From positions 1 to 48,304 of IMG/VR virus record IMGVR_UViG_3300032820_000012: DNA of 48,304 bases; one strand, given 5' to 3'. Under the pieces are notes generated by a model. The model was not told where the DNA came from and did not search any database. It saw nothing but the letters and a program-made list of their open reading frames with translations. The DNA is from a virus. The number at the start of each line of letters is the position of its first letter. The first letter of the stretch is position 1. Shown in pieces: positions 1 through 8,072 of the stretch. A program made the position numbers and the translations under genes.

Positions 1-717
1 ATGGGCTGGGGTTGTTTGTTGTTTACACAAATGCTGAGGCTGAACGAAACGCAATAGCGAAGGCTGCTGATCTTGGTATTGGGATAGATCCTCAGAAGCC
101 AGACCAGTGGGAACCTTTAGGGCTGCGGGCTGACCCCACCCCATACGAGATCCCCGGTGTCAACACCAACAAATACAGGTTGACTACATCTCGGAAGACC
201 AGCCGCATGGGGGCGATGAACAATATGTTCGACTCCCTGTTCGGGGGTCTTCACTATGGGGCTAGCGGGGAGGTAGTGAACCCAGAGTTGATGACTGCTT
301 TCAATCAAAGCAATGCTGGCATGAGACCTACCATGCAGAGTATTGAGTCACCGTTCCCTGAAGCAAACTATTACAACCCTCAGTTCCAGAATGGGGATGG
401 CTTGGGTATGGCCCATCCGGTTGGGGAAGACTGGGCCGATTATGCAGGGAGGTTGGATGTAGGGAAACGACTGCTCTATATCTTGGGAGAGCAGGAAACA
501 GATTCACCCAGTTCCGGTGAGTCCTACGATCTCCATACAGACCGTCTGGCAAAGTGGCTTGATGCCAAGGAGAAGGGGGAAGACCCTGACCCACACAATC
601 ACGCAATGGGTAAGTACCAGATCCTACCGTCCACATGGCAGGGGTTGTTAGCAAACTCCGGTATGGGGATTGGGGGGAACCCCAGCGTTGATGTTACGAA
701 TCCTCACGATCAGGATC
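1..717. repeat. Left copy of imperfect terminal direct repeat
   Basis: Bases 1-717 align without any gap to 47588-48304 (constant offset 47587). I counted 32 mismatches by eye, about 95.5% identity. Both copies lie in the same reading frame of a lysozyme-like virion gene, and about 14 codons differ in amino acid. The repeat runs to both edges of the window, so its true borders are not visible. The simplest reading is overlap of a circular or circularly permuted genome assembled from slightly different strains. A real diverged duplication is the alternative. Confidence 0.95.
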
Positions 718-1061
718 GGCTCGCTCAATGGGAAATAAATAGGCTATTGGATAGGCATCAGGGTGATATCGGTCGTGTCGCTGCCGAATGGTATACGGGC
801 CACGGGACTGCACATAAGAACTGGTTAGCAGGTACGGATGTGTCATTCAAAGAGCCTGATCCCAGCATGATGGAATACGCACGGGATGTAGTCAGGGCAT
901 ACCATTACTATTCAATAACTGGCGAGTTCCGATCGCCTGAAATGCTATATGAAGGACAGCATACCTTGGTTCCTTACGATTCAGAGGGTAACGCGATCTT
1001 GTATGAGGACGACCCTCGCGCACTCAACCGAAGAGATCCGTCTCGGGGCTGGGAATACTAA
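1..1061 (+). CDS. Virion-associated lysozyme / SLT-like transglycosylase (3' part)
   Basis: The reading frame is open from the first base (codons start at base 3), so this is the 3' part of a gene whose 5' part is seen at 47365-47587. Joined across the ends it would be 427 residues. It carries a lysozyme-fold signature: an E-rich segment (GEQETDSPSSGES), then AMGKYQILPSTWQ, then AAEWYTGHG, as in soluble lytic transglycosylases and phage structural lysozymes, where a Glu cleaves peptidoglycan. Its place among virion genes, away from the holin-type endolysin, suggests a virion protein that opens the wall during DNA entry. The catalytic Glu cannot be assigned with certainty. It overlaps the next gene as TAATG. 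Confidence 0.7.
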   Translation, partial: GLGLFVVYTNAEAERNAIAKAADLGIGIDPQKPDQWEPLGLRADPTPYEIPGVNTNKYRLTTSRKTSRMGAMNNMFDSLFGGLHYGASGEVVNPELMTAFNQSNAGMRPTMQSIESPFPEANYYNPQFQNGDGLGMAHPVGEDWADYAGRLDVGKRLLYILGEQETDSPSSGESYDLHTDRLAKWLDAKEKGEDPDPHNHAMGKYQILPSTWQGLLANSGMGIGGNPSVDVTNPHDQDRLAQWEINRLLDRHQGDIGRVAAEWYTGHGTAHKNWLAGTDVSFKEPDPSMMEYARDVVRAYHYYSITGEFRSPEMLYEGQHTLVPYDSEGNAILYEDDPRALNRRDPSRGWEY

Positions 1062-2326
1062 TGAGTGACTGGCCCGAAGGACAGACAGTCACTATCGATG
1101 GCGTGGAGTATGGCCCTGATGACATAGTGCCCGGTACCGACAAGACCTTTAACGATCCTTGGTGGAGCATTGTAGGGCCGGGGGGTATGACCAACTGGGA
1201 GGTGTTCGGGCCGGGTGGGGCGGGGGGGTATTGGACGGGTGATCAGGGCGGTTCTGATCTGGAAACTGGTTCAGGTGGTGGTTCTAGCAGGAGAACGACT
1301 AACCGAACCGGAGGCATGGGTGACGAAGACGACGAGGATCCCGCGCCGCTAGAGGGCTGGTTCGATGAGTTCGCACAGCATTTCCCCGGTTACGCAAAAC
1401 TTTTAGAGGCGTTCCCTTCGCTGATGGACACTGTTGGAGCGTGGTGGGAAGACGAAAAGGATTCCGATTACAACCAGCAATACAACAGTTTGTTAGGAGC
1501 GATCAAAGGATCTACTTGGTATGAGGATCACGAAGAACCGATGCGTGATTCGTTCGTTCTTCAGTTCACTGACCCTGCACAGTGGGCAGCGAACCTCGAA
1601 ACAAACCTATTCGATATAAAATCTTTTGCCAAAGAAGAGGGTTTGTACGATTACTTCAATAGCCGAAGCGGTTATTGGGACGGAATGGCCGAACAGGCTG
1701 AACGCAATGCTTGGAGCGAAGAGCAGATCCGCACGCGCCTAGTCCAAGACGGTCTGGCTTCTCCGACTGCCCCTGTGAGGGGACAGATCAAACGGAACAT
1801 GGACAAGATCAAATCATATGCGAACAGCATGATGGTCAATATGAGCGACACCGATGCCAGAAAGTTCGCCTCCTACATGGAAGCAACCGGTGGGTTCTAT
1901 CACATGGTCCCGACTGACCCCGATGGCCCTCCGGGGCCGGGGACAAGGCGAGAGTTCCAAGGTGCGATGTCATGGGCTGGTGTCCAAGACCACATACATG
2001 GACTAGCCAAGAACAAGTGGGGTTTCATCGACGTTGACGACCTTGCTGAACGTGGTTTAACAATCGCTGATACTCTTAGCGAGGTTAAAAATACGATCGC
2101 CACCACCCTCCAACTGAATTCTGAGAATATCAATCTCATGGGCATCGGAGCAGACGATCTGATCTTCGGTGAAAAGACAGACAGTGGTGATGGCCGACGG
2201 TTCATGGACATACAGGAAGCCGAGAACTGGGCGAAGAGGCAGTCTCGTTATGAGATGACTGACGGCTTCCGGGGTGACATCCGTGACCTTGCAGGTTCAA
2301 TCGCCCAAGCGTGGGGGACACGGTAA
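1061..2326 (+). CDS. Putative virion protein, 421 aa
   Basis: I do not recognise a family. The N-terminal 100 residues are rich in Gly, Trp, Asp and Glu with a Gly/Ser/Arg low-complexity linker (about residues 60-85). The rest is mostly helical and acidic. It starts with ATG overlapping the stop of the lysozyme-like gene and ends TAATG into the next gene, so it is translationally coupled on both sides. Its position between the virion lysozyme and another Gly-rich acidic protein suggests a structural or ejected virion component. Confidence 0.6.
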   Translation: MSDWPEGQTVTIDGVEYGPDDIVPGTDKTFNDPWWSIVGPGGMTNWEVFGPGGAGGYWTGDQGGSDLETGSGGGSSRRTTNRTGGMGDEDDEDPAPLEGWFDEFAQHFPGYAKLLEAFPSLMDTVGAWWEDEKDSDYNQQYNSLLGAIKGSTWYEDHEEPMRDSFVLQFTDPAQWAANLETNLFDIKSFAKEEGLYDYFNSRSGYWDGMAEQAERNAWSEEQIRTRLVQDGLASPTAPVRGQIKRNMDKIKSYANSMMVNMSDTDARKFASYMEATGGFYHMVPTDPDGPPGPGTRREFQGAMSWAGVQDHIHGLAKNKWGFIDVDDLAERGLTIADTLSEVKNTIATTLQLNSENINLMGIGADDLIFGEKTDSGDGRRFMDIQEAENWAKRQSRYEMTDGFRGDIRDLAGSIAQAWGTR

Positions 2327-3810
2327 TGGCTACTGACAACGAGTTCTTCGACTTCTTGGCATCAGCCGACGACGAGGTAAAGGGTTTCTTTGAGCATCTT
2401 GCGATGCTGCAAGATACCGGGGGTATCGAAGCGGTAATCGAATTTGCGTTGGACCCCTTGGAGACCGGTGAGACTACTGCGGGGATCATCTCAGAGGGCG
2501 CTGCCGAGGCACTGCGGGCACAGGACATCCCCAATATCAACGATGCAGATACGTTTTATTGGCAGTTAGGTGAGACTGAGGTCGCTGGAGGGGTGCTTGG
2601 GGCAGGGCCAGAGGGCGGCAATCAGATAATGGCGCACACCAGCGACGGTGACGACGGTATCGTTGTCGTTCCCCCCGGCGATGGGGGTGGTCAGGGCGAC
2701 GACGGCGGCGGTCAGGGTGGCGGCGACGATAGTGGCAGCGGGGAAGGTGGCGATGGCGATACGGGGCCGGACATTGGATTTGGTGGGCAAGGTCCGGGTG
2801 GTGGCGATGATTTCGATCCCAACCCGGACGCAGGAGCATTCCAACCCGGTGCTTGGTTTACCGACCCGGACCCAGAGGTCGTGTCGGAACCGGGAATCCC
2901 AACGATGTCCGAAACGGATCTCGTCTATGCCCGGAACCTGCTAGAAGCAGAACTACGAATGGCTGGGTTCGATACGAACGCGATCGGCAGGCTGTTGGAG
3001 GACTGGATTATCCCACGGCTAAAAGGCACCTATGTTGACGCCGAGACAGGCACAGTGATGTTGCCACCGGATGAAGCAGCCGACTTGTTGCCTGAACTAT
3101 ACGAACAGCATGAGTTCAAGGTCAGGTTCCCCGGCTACCACCCACGGATAGACGGTGGGTACAACGCTATCGACATCCAAGATTATCTTTCTTATGAAGA
3201 CCGTTTCCATGAACTGATGACGCAGTACGGTCTTGATTCGATCATCGCAGAAGGTGGCCGAAGCACAAAAGAATACATCGGTAACCTCATCAGTGGGAAC
3301 GTCTCGTTGCAGCAGTTGGACACCCGGATCACAAGAGGGGTGGCAGCAGTTCTGGACGCCCCCGAAGAGGTGCTGCAACAGTTCGAACAGTGGTATGGGT
3401 CAGAGGGGGAGAACGCCCTGTTGGCCTCCTACCTAGATCCCACAGCGGAACTCACGGATCTTGCGACAAAGGCTGGGGCTGCTATGGCCGGTGGCTTGGC
3501 AAAAAGATCTCTTGACGAGCAGGGTATTTCTAAGCAGATGGCGGAAGATATCGCTGATCTTGACTACTCCAATCAGCAACTCCAAGAGGCATACACCGCA
3601 TTGGCGGGGCAGGCTTCACTGTTTGCAGAACGTGCAGGCGAAGAGGACTTTAAGATTACAGATGAAGGTGTATCAGCCGCACTTCAATTAGATAGCGATG
3701 TCATGGACAGAGTTAATCGTCGTAGACGAGAGCGTGCGGCTGACTTCGCAGGCGGTGGCGGTGCTATGGTATCGGGTACGACTACAGGATTCGGATCGGC
3801 TAATGCCTAA
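2326..3810 (+). CDS. Putative virion protein with Gly/Asp low-complexity region, 494 aa
   Basis: The ATG at 2326 overlaps the preceding stop (TAATG) and is preferred to an in-frame GTG at 2311. Residues about 100-180 are a low-complexity stretch made almost only of Gly, Asp, Gln and Ser (for example GDDGGGQGGGDDSGSGEG). It is followed by a helical domain of about 300 residues. The C-terminus is basic (RRRRERAADFAGGGG). I recognise no family. The gene belongs to the late operon between the lysozyme-like protein and the holin, and is probably a virion protein. Confidence 0.6.
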   Translation: MATDNEFFDFLASADDEVKGFFEHLAMLQDTGGIEAVIEFALDPLETGETTAGIISEGAAEALRAQDIPNINDADTFYWQLGETEVAGGVLGAGPEGGNQIMAHTSDGDDGIVVVPPGDGGGQGDDGGGQGGGDDSGSGEGGDGDTGPDIGFGGQGPGGGDDFDPNPDAGAFQPGAWFTDPDPEVVSEPGIPTMSETDLVYARNLLEAELRMAGFDTNAIGRLLEDWIIPRLKGTYVDAETGTVMLPPDEAADLLPELYEQHEFKVRFPGYHPRIDGGYNAIDIQDYLSYEDRFHELMTQYGLDSIIAEGGRSTKEYIGNLISGNVSLQQLDTRITRGVAAVLDAPEEVLQQFEQWYGSEGENALLASYLDPTAELTDLATKAGAAMAGGLAKRSLDEQGISKQMAEDIADLDYSNQQLQEAYTALAGQASLFAERAGEEDFKITDEGVSAALQLDSDVMDRVNRRRRERAADFAGGGGAMVSGTTTGFGSANA

Positions 3811-3907
3811 AGTTGGTAAGAAGAAGTTTGCCTATACCAAAAAGGGTAAGGCTGCTGCTAAAAAGCACGCTAAGAAAACCGGAAAGAAGGTAAAGAGTGT
3901 TTACTAA
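3803..3907 (+). CDS. Tiny lysine-rich protein, 34 aa
   Basis: An ATG at 3803 overlaps the preceding stop by eight bases and opens a 34-codon frame. About 15 of 34 residues are Lys (GKKKFAYTKKGKAAAKKHAK). It ends at 3907, inside the start of the holin-like gene at 3897. Small basic peptides of this kind occur in other marine and environmental phages. A nucleic-acid-binding or condensing role is inference from charge alone. Confidence 0.55.
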   Translation: MPKVGKKKFAYTKKGKAAAKKHAKKTGKKVKSVY

Positions 3908-4088
3908 GGATGTTCTTGAGCGGGTAGCCGCTACCTTTATTCAGGCGTTCCTCGGTATCTTTGTTGTTGGTGGGGATATCGGTAATGCTAAGGCGGCTGC
4001 GTTGGCTGGTGCTACGGCTGCGTTGAGTCTTGTCAAGGGTGTTGTTGCCTCTAGGTTTGGTGACGGATCGGCGTCGGCAGCGTCGTAA
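3897..4088 (+). CDS. Holin, r1t-like
   Basis: 63 residues from a GTG start that overlaps the preceding stop. It has two hydrophobic helices (about residues 11-27 and 33-50) joined by a short turn with charged residues, and the ERxxxTFxQAFL-type N-terminus and Ala-rich second helix typical of the r1t-like holins of actinophages and lactococcal phages. It would form lesions in the inner membrane that release endolysin. It sits directly before two further membrane proteins, while the M15 endolysin is about 7 kb downstream. Identification rests on pattern, length and topology. Confidence 0.65.
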   Translation: MFTKDVLERVAATFIQAFLGIFVVGGDIGNAKAAALAGATAALSLVKGVVASRFGDGSASAAS

Positions 4089-4606
4089 TGTCTGACGATG
4101 TGGTTGACCAACTAAAGAAGGTCCAAGTATCTAAACTAACCTTGGGCCTTGTTGGGTCGATCATTGCTGTCAGTGCTGTAGTTACTTGGAACGCTGCTCA
4201 GGTCGCCAGCCGTATAGATCAGTTGGAGCATTCGGTAGCAGAGATTGAGGTCGTTGATACCAGCAATCTTGTTACCAGCGCCCAGTTGTTAGCAGCCATT
4301 CAGGCTATTCCCGAAGTGGATCTGTCTGGTCTAGCCACTACTGACATGGTGGAATCTTTGGTGGCGATAGAGCAGGCCGCTTATGAGGATGTATCTGACG
4401 ACCTTGAAGACCTACAGGATTCAGTCGCCGCCCTGTTGCTTGATGCTGACAGGGAGCCTGAGTGGGTTGACGAGATCGAAGAGATCCAGCAGCGCCTAGA
4501 GGAAATGGGTTGGGAACTAGGTGACTTGTGGTGGCGTACTGATATGAACGAGCAGGCTTGCCGCACCCGGAAGTGGTGCGATGACTGGTACGACGAGAAC
4601 TGGTGA
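4088..4606 (+). CDS. Single-pass membrane protein with coiled coil, 172 aa
   Basis: It starts with ATG overlapping the holin stop (TAATG). One transmembrane helix lies at about residues 18-37 (LGLVGSIIAVSAVVTW), followed by a long acidic, heptad-like helix and a Trp/Cys-rich C-terminus. Next to the holin it may be a lysis accessory or membrane-anchored virion protein. A spanin-like role is possible but not shown, since a Gram-positive-type host would not need one. No family was recognised. Confidence 0.6.
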   Translation: MSDDVVDQLKKVQVSKLTLGLVGSIIAVSAVVTWNAAQVASRIDQLEHSVAEIEVVDTSNLVTSAQLLAAIQAIPEVDLSGLATTDMVESLVAIEQAAYEDVSDDLEDLQDSVAALLLDADREPEWVDEIEEIQQRLEEMGWELGDLWWRTDMNEQACRTRKWCDDWYDENW

Positions 4607-4782
4607 GTAACGTAACCAAACTCATAGCAGGAATCACTGCGCTACTTGTTGCCATCGGCACGTTAGTCGGCACAATCACTATGACAATAGGTAAGAAGGA
4701 TACACCAGCGGGTGTGACTATCGTTTTGAATAGCCCGGAAGCGTATGAAGCCTTCCTTTCCAACCATCCGGGCGCGCCGTAG
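4603..4782 (+). CDS. Small membrane protein, 59 aa
   Basis: A GTG at 4603 overlaps the preceding TGA (GTGA). The 59-codon frame starts with a strong transmembrane helix (about residues 6-28, LIAGITALLVAIGTLVGTIT) and ends with a short soluble tail. With the holin and the 172-residue membrane protein it makes a three-gene membrane cassette. It is possibly a second holin or antiholin; this is inference from position and topology. Confidence 0.5.
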   Translation: MSNVTKLIAGITALLVAIGTLVGTITMTIGKKDTPAGVTIVLNSPEAYEAFLSNHPGAP

Positions 4783-4868
4783 TAGCAATCCCGTGTCTGG
4801 GTGTGCTAGGGTTACTCATGTAGGCCGCCTGTGACGCCTTAGGCCGGGTGTGTCGCTTACAACATAGC

Positions 4869-4894
4869 CGCTAGGGACTCCCACGCTCCTAGCG
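4869..4894 (+). other. Inverted repeat upstream of the capsid operon
   Basis: CGCTAGG at 4869-4875 pairs with CCTAGCG at 4888-4894 across a 12-base loop. There is no T-run after it, so it is not a classical terminator. It lies in the only sizeable gap (4783-4998) of the structural operon, upstream of a promoter-like sequence. It may be a transcript end, processing site or protein-binding site. Confidence 0.4.
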
Positions 4895-4919
4895 CGTACA
4901 AAGTGGAGGCCGATCCGGC

Positions 4920-4975
4920 TTGACAACCGGCGAGGTTCATACATAGTCCCACCACATAGACCCTCCTACTATGTG
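4920..4975 (+). promoter_or_regulatory. Candidate promoter and operator before scaffold and capsid genes
   Basis: TTGACA at 4920-4925, a perfect sigma-70 type -35 box, lies 16 bases before CATAGT at 4942-4947 (4 of 6 match to TATAAT). Just downstream, CACATAG (4953-4959) and CTATGTG (4969-4975) form a perfect 7-base inverted repeat that repeats the CATAG of the -10 region. This would give the scaffold-capsid block its own high-level promoter with a possible operator over the start site. A good ribosome site (GGAGAG) precedes the ATG at 4999. Confidence 0.5.
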
Positions 4976-4998
4976 CGACACGGCAACGGAGAGACATC

Positions 4999-5484
4999 AT
5001 GGATGACTACCCAGAAGATGACACTGGCGGGATCAAAGACTTGCGTGACGCCGCAGAACGTGGCAAGAAAGCAACGCAGGAACTTGATGCTATGAAACGC
5101 GAGATGGCGTTTCTAAAAGCCGGAGTCGATACAGATACGAAAGCAGGGCAACTTCTCTACAAGGCTTACGACGGGGAACTGGAAACAGACCTCCTTCGTG
5201 CCGAAGCAGCAGAGTTGGGCATCCTTCGGGAAGCCTCAGCCCCGGTTCGGGAAATGTCTGATGATTCAGATCGTCAGGCAACTCAGGAACGACGGGCGCT
5301 TGCTGAAAACACGGTTCCACCTGAAAACCAGACAGAAAGCCCATACGACGCAGGTCATCGTGAGTTCAAGGCGATGATGGATGCGGGTCGTCCGAAGGAA
5401 GACTCCGCAGCCACGTTCATTCACACGGTGCTAGAAGCAGCGGGTGGGGCGGACCCTGATTCACGGGTTCTTACTGACAGGTAA
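4999..5484 (+). CDS. Putative capsid scaffolding protein, 161 aa
   Basis: A small, highly charged, helical protein. It has an acidic start (MDDYPEDD) and a coiled-coil-like stretch at about residues 12-45, with no Cys. It lies one small gene before the major capsid gene, the usual place for a scaffold protein that shapes the procapsid and then leaves. It is preceded by GGAGAG and by a candidate promoter, and overlaps the next gene as TAATG. Assignment is by position and composition only. Confidence 0.5.
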   Translation: MDDYPEDDTGGIKDLRDAAERGKKATQELDAMKREMAFLKAGVDTDTKAGQLLYKAYDGELETDLLRAEAAELGILREASAPVREMSDDSDRQATQERRALAENTVPPENQTESPYDAGHREFKAMMDAGRPKEDSAATFIHTVLEAAGGADPDSRVLTDR

Positions 5485-5834
5485 TGCCTACATATGTTTA
5501 CCGATGTTCTGAGTGCCATGTTCAGTACGAACTGGTACAGCGGATAGCGGACAATCCCGACAAGGTTTGTCAGGATTGTGGAGAAGAAACTGCGAAGCGG
5601 ATTCTCCAATCGCCAGCCTTAACGGCTGCGGCTGCGCCATCTCAGAAGAATAAGGTTCCTCCACCTCAGGCCAACCCGGTCTGGGAGAAGGGAACCGCTG
5701 GTGAAACTAGGCGGGATGGATCCTTTGTTCCGTATCTGGACAAAGAGGGTAGTCGGATAGGTGTCAAAGACTTTGCCGATAATCGCAAAAAGTATGAGCG
5801 GATTCTGCGGAGGAAAAAGAACCAATCCACTTAA
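5484..5834 (+). CDS. FmdB-type zinc-ribbon protein, 116 aa
   Basis: It starts MPTYVYRCSECHVQYEL and continues with CQDCGEE. This CxxC...CxxC pattern with a PTYxYxC start is the FmdB zinc-ribbon family, often labelled putative regulatory protein. The last 60 residues are a charged tail. It sits between the scaffold-like and capsid genes, so it may be a minor virion or late regulatory protein. It has no known enzymatic role. Confidence 0.65.
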   Translation: MPTYVYRCSECHVQYELVQRIADNPDKVCQDCGEETAKRILQSPALTAAAAPSQKNKVPPPQANPVWEKGTAGETRRDGSFVPYLDKEGSRIGVKDFADNRKKYERILRRKKNQST

Positions 5835-5853
5835 CTACTAGGAGCGTGAAATC

Positions 5854-7035
5854 GTGACCATCGTAGGTTACTCAGGCAAAGTCACCAGTTATGACTTAGC
5901 CGTCGGCGTCAAGATCAACATGGACGAACTCATTTATATGATTTCGCCCATTGATTCGCCATTTATCAACGGTATCGGGACTGATGGGCGACAGTTGCTT
6001 GCCAGTTCTGGTGTCGATCAGACAGAATTCAAATGGATGGACGAGGAACTTTTGCTTCCCCGTGCACAGATATCAGCAACGACGGGCGCTGGAGGGGCAG
6101 GTACTACAGAAATCACTGTCTCCACTAGCGATGTCTTTAAGTTCCAGATTGGCGATCTTCTGAACAATGGTGCAGAAGATGAGACTGTCAACGGAGCGAT
6201 TAAGATTGTTACCGATATAACGACCGGTACGGGAGTTATAGAGGTACAAGACTGGATCAATGCTTCAGTCTGGCCTGTTCCAACAGTAGACGACACGATT
6301 ATTTGTGTCGGTACTGCGCTGGTTGAGGGTTCCGATCCGGGTACCGCCCGGTCGGCTGACCGGACGATCCGCTCAAACTACACTCAGATTTTCGGGCCGA
6401 CACCCGTTAACATGACTCGTACTGAGCAGCAGATCACCCGGTATGGCGTGAGCGACGAGTTTGCCAAGCAGTTGTATGGCCGCTCAGTTGAGAACGTCAT
6501 CACCCGTGAGCAGGCTTACCTTTACGGTAAGCGACGCGATGATACAGCCAACAAGCGCCGGTCAACTGGTGGCTTGATGGATTTCATCACGACCAACACC
6601 GACGCCAGCAGCACAACGCTGACTACTACTGCGTTGGAGTCGTTGATGCAGAAGTGCTACAACGCAGGCGGTATTCCCGATCTTTTGATTGCGAATCCTG
6701 CTTCGTTTGCTACTCTCAACGACACCACTAACACCGACACGGTGCGTCACGTTATCGATGACCCCCGCCGTGGCCGGGTACCTGTCATGTCTGTGTTCAC
6801 CGAATTTGGTGAGACACAGTGTGTCAGGAACCGCTGGATGCACTCCGAAAGTGCGTTTGTTGTCCAGAAGGATGGTGTTAGCCGCCGGGTTATGCAGCCT
6901 CTCGTAGTTGAGCCGCTTGCAAAGACCGGTGATAGTGACAAGGTGCAGATCGTGTGTGAGGAAGGCCTTCAGGTGAAGGGCGAACAGCACATGGCGAGGT
7001 TCACCAACCTCCGTGGTTACACAGATACTCCGTAA
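5854..7035 (+). CDS. Major capsid protein, HK97 fold, SU10/DUF5309-like
   Basis: 393 residues from a GTG start with AGGAG ten bases upstream. The N-terminus (TSYDLAVGV, then ISPIDSPFINGIG) and middle (SNYTQIFGPTPVNMTRTEQQI, shown here only in part as TQIFGPTPVNMTRT) fit the SU10-like/DUF5309 capsid proteins of many environmental podoviruses and siphoviruses. Following segments (RRSTGGLMDFI, IANPASFATL, MSVFTEFGETQCVRNRWM) match the E-loop and A-domain style of HK97-fold shells. It follows the scaffold-like gene and precedes the connector gene. A tandem repeat and a strong hairpin follow its stop. Confidence 0.8.
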   Translation: MTIVGYSGKVTSYDLAVGVKINMDELIYMISPIDSPFINGIGTDGRQLLASSGVDQTEFKWMDEELLLPRAQISATTGAGGAGTTEITVSTSDVFKFQIGDLLNNGAEDETVNGAIKIVTDITTGTGVIEVQDWINASVWPVPTVDDTIICVGTALVEGSDPGTARSADRTIRSNYTQIFGPTPVNMTRTEQQITRYGVSDEFAKQLYGRSVENVITREQAYLYGKRRDDTANKRRSTGGLMDFITTNTDASSTTLTTTALESLMQKCYNAGGIPDLLIANPASFATLNDTTNTDTVRHVIDDPRRGRVPVMSVFTEFGETQCVRNRWMHSESAFVVQKDGVSRRVMQPLVVEPLAKTGDSDKVQIVCEEGLQVKGEQHMARFTNLRGYTDTP

Positions 7036-7056
7036 CCTTTAACTCCGTAACCTTTA
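7027..7056 (+). repeat. Tandem 15-base duplication at the end of the capsid gene
   Basis: ACTCCGTAACCTTTA occurs twice back to back (7027-7041 and 7042-7056). The first copy contains the capsid stop codon and the second places another TAA just after it. This looks like a recent local duplication. Confidence 0.8.
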
Positions 7057-7061
7057 ACAAA

Positions 7062-7110
7062 GTAGGTTTGTGGGGGGCAGTGGGATCTACCCCTGCCCTC
7101 CACTACCTAC
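7062..7110 (+). other. Strong hairpin after the capsid gene
   Basis: GTGGGGGGCAG (7070-7080) pairs with CTGCCCTCCAC (7093-7103) over 11 pairs including one G-U. GTAGGT (7062-7067) pairs with ACCTAC (7105-7110) beyond a small internal loop. There is no T-run, so it is more likely an mRNA-stabilising or processing hairpin, or a weak terminator, that sets capsid expression above that of later genes. That role is inference. Confidence 0.6.
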
Positions 7111-7122
7111 TAGGATCGGTCT

Positions 7123-8070
7123 ATGCCTACTATTGCTGACGCCATTACGGATACGAAACGACTGTTGAATAGTAATACACGCACCGAATTGGATGCACTT
7201 GCAGCAGGTATAACTGCCGTTGAGTCTCCTATTACCCTGAAGCATGAGACCGACGGCATCCGTGCTGGTTCTTATATCTCCGTAAGCACCAAGAACGGAA
7301 CCACCCAGTTGCCTGAGACCATGTACGTTCATTCTCGCAACGGCGAGAGCGTGTATGTGGAGCGGGGGATGGACGGCAGCACAGCACAGGCTTGGGATGC
7401 AGACACTACATTGATTGAAGTTGAGCCACGGTTCACCGGCCATCAGATCCATCAGGCATTGATCAATTCTATTAATGCTTTGCCTGAGAATCTGTTCGCA
7501 GTAGCCACTGTTGCGGTGGACTTCTCAACCTCCGCAAGCACCGCAGACGTTACATTTGAAAATAACAGTTTTACTCAGATTTTATCTGCGACACGAACAG
7601 CCCATGCAGGTGGAGACCGGCGACTCGGATTCAATGTGACAGTTCAGGAATACCCTGTCGGCACATTCAAACTGGTACGACGCGAAGGTATTGAGAAGGC
7701 AATAACCGTCAATCTGACGTATGCTTATCCCTTTCTCGTAGCCGCTGGTCTACCTCTGAGTAACGATCTTGTAAATGATCTTGGAATGTCGTCTGAGATG
7801 ACAGATATTCCCACATTAGGAGCAGCATCCGCGTTGATGCTTGCTGAGGAGTCAACTCGTCTTGATCTTCATGCCGCTGGTGATTCGAGGGGTGACGGCG
7901 CATTGAATCCCGGCGATCGGAGTCGCTATTCAATGATATTACAGGCGCAATATGATCGTCGGGTAAGTCAGGAGGCCCGTCGTCTGATGGCGAAGTGGGG
8001 GATACGGACAGATGCAGCAACTTCTTCTGTATTCCCGACAACGATCCGTCGGACGAATGTTCGTATTTAA
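7123..8070 (+). CDS. Putative head-tail connector/adaptor protein, 315 aa
   Basis: It directly follows the capsid gene and its 3' hairpin. The N-terminal half has a segment typical of phage neck proteins (ETMYVHSRNGESVYVERGMDGS, shown here only in part as YVERGMDGSTAQ; this type of 'RG.dGT.a..h' motif recurs in connector-like proteins). The C-terminal half is helical (ASALMLAEESTRLDLHAAGD). Position after the capsid and before the nozzle-like gene suggests an adaptor joining portal and tail. The exact family is not certain. Confidence 0.5.
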   Translation: MPTIADAITDTKRLLNSNTRTELDALAAGITAVESPITLKHETDGIRAGSYISVSTKNGTTQLPETMYVHSRNGESVYVERGMDGSTAQAWDADTTLIEVEPRFTGHQIHQALINSINALPENLFAVATVAVDFSTSASTADVTFENNSFTQILSATRTAHAGGDRRLGFNVTVQEYPVGTFKLVRREGIEKAITVNLTYAYPFLVAAGLPLSNDLVNDLGMSSEMTDIPTLGAASALMLAEESTRLDLHAAGDSRGDGALNPGDRSRYSMILQAQYDRRVSQEARRLMAKWGIRTDAATSSVFPTTIRRTNVRI

Positions 8071-8072
8071 CC

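Noticed and set aside
4783-4920. tRNA or small structured RNA in the gap before the scaffold gene
   Set aside because: Hairpins are present, but no cloverleaf with a T-loop and acceptor pairing could be drawn. No tRNA was seen elsewhere either, although I could not run a full scan.
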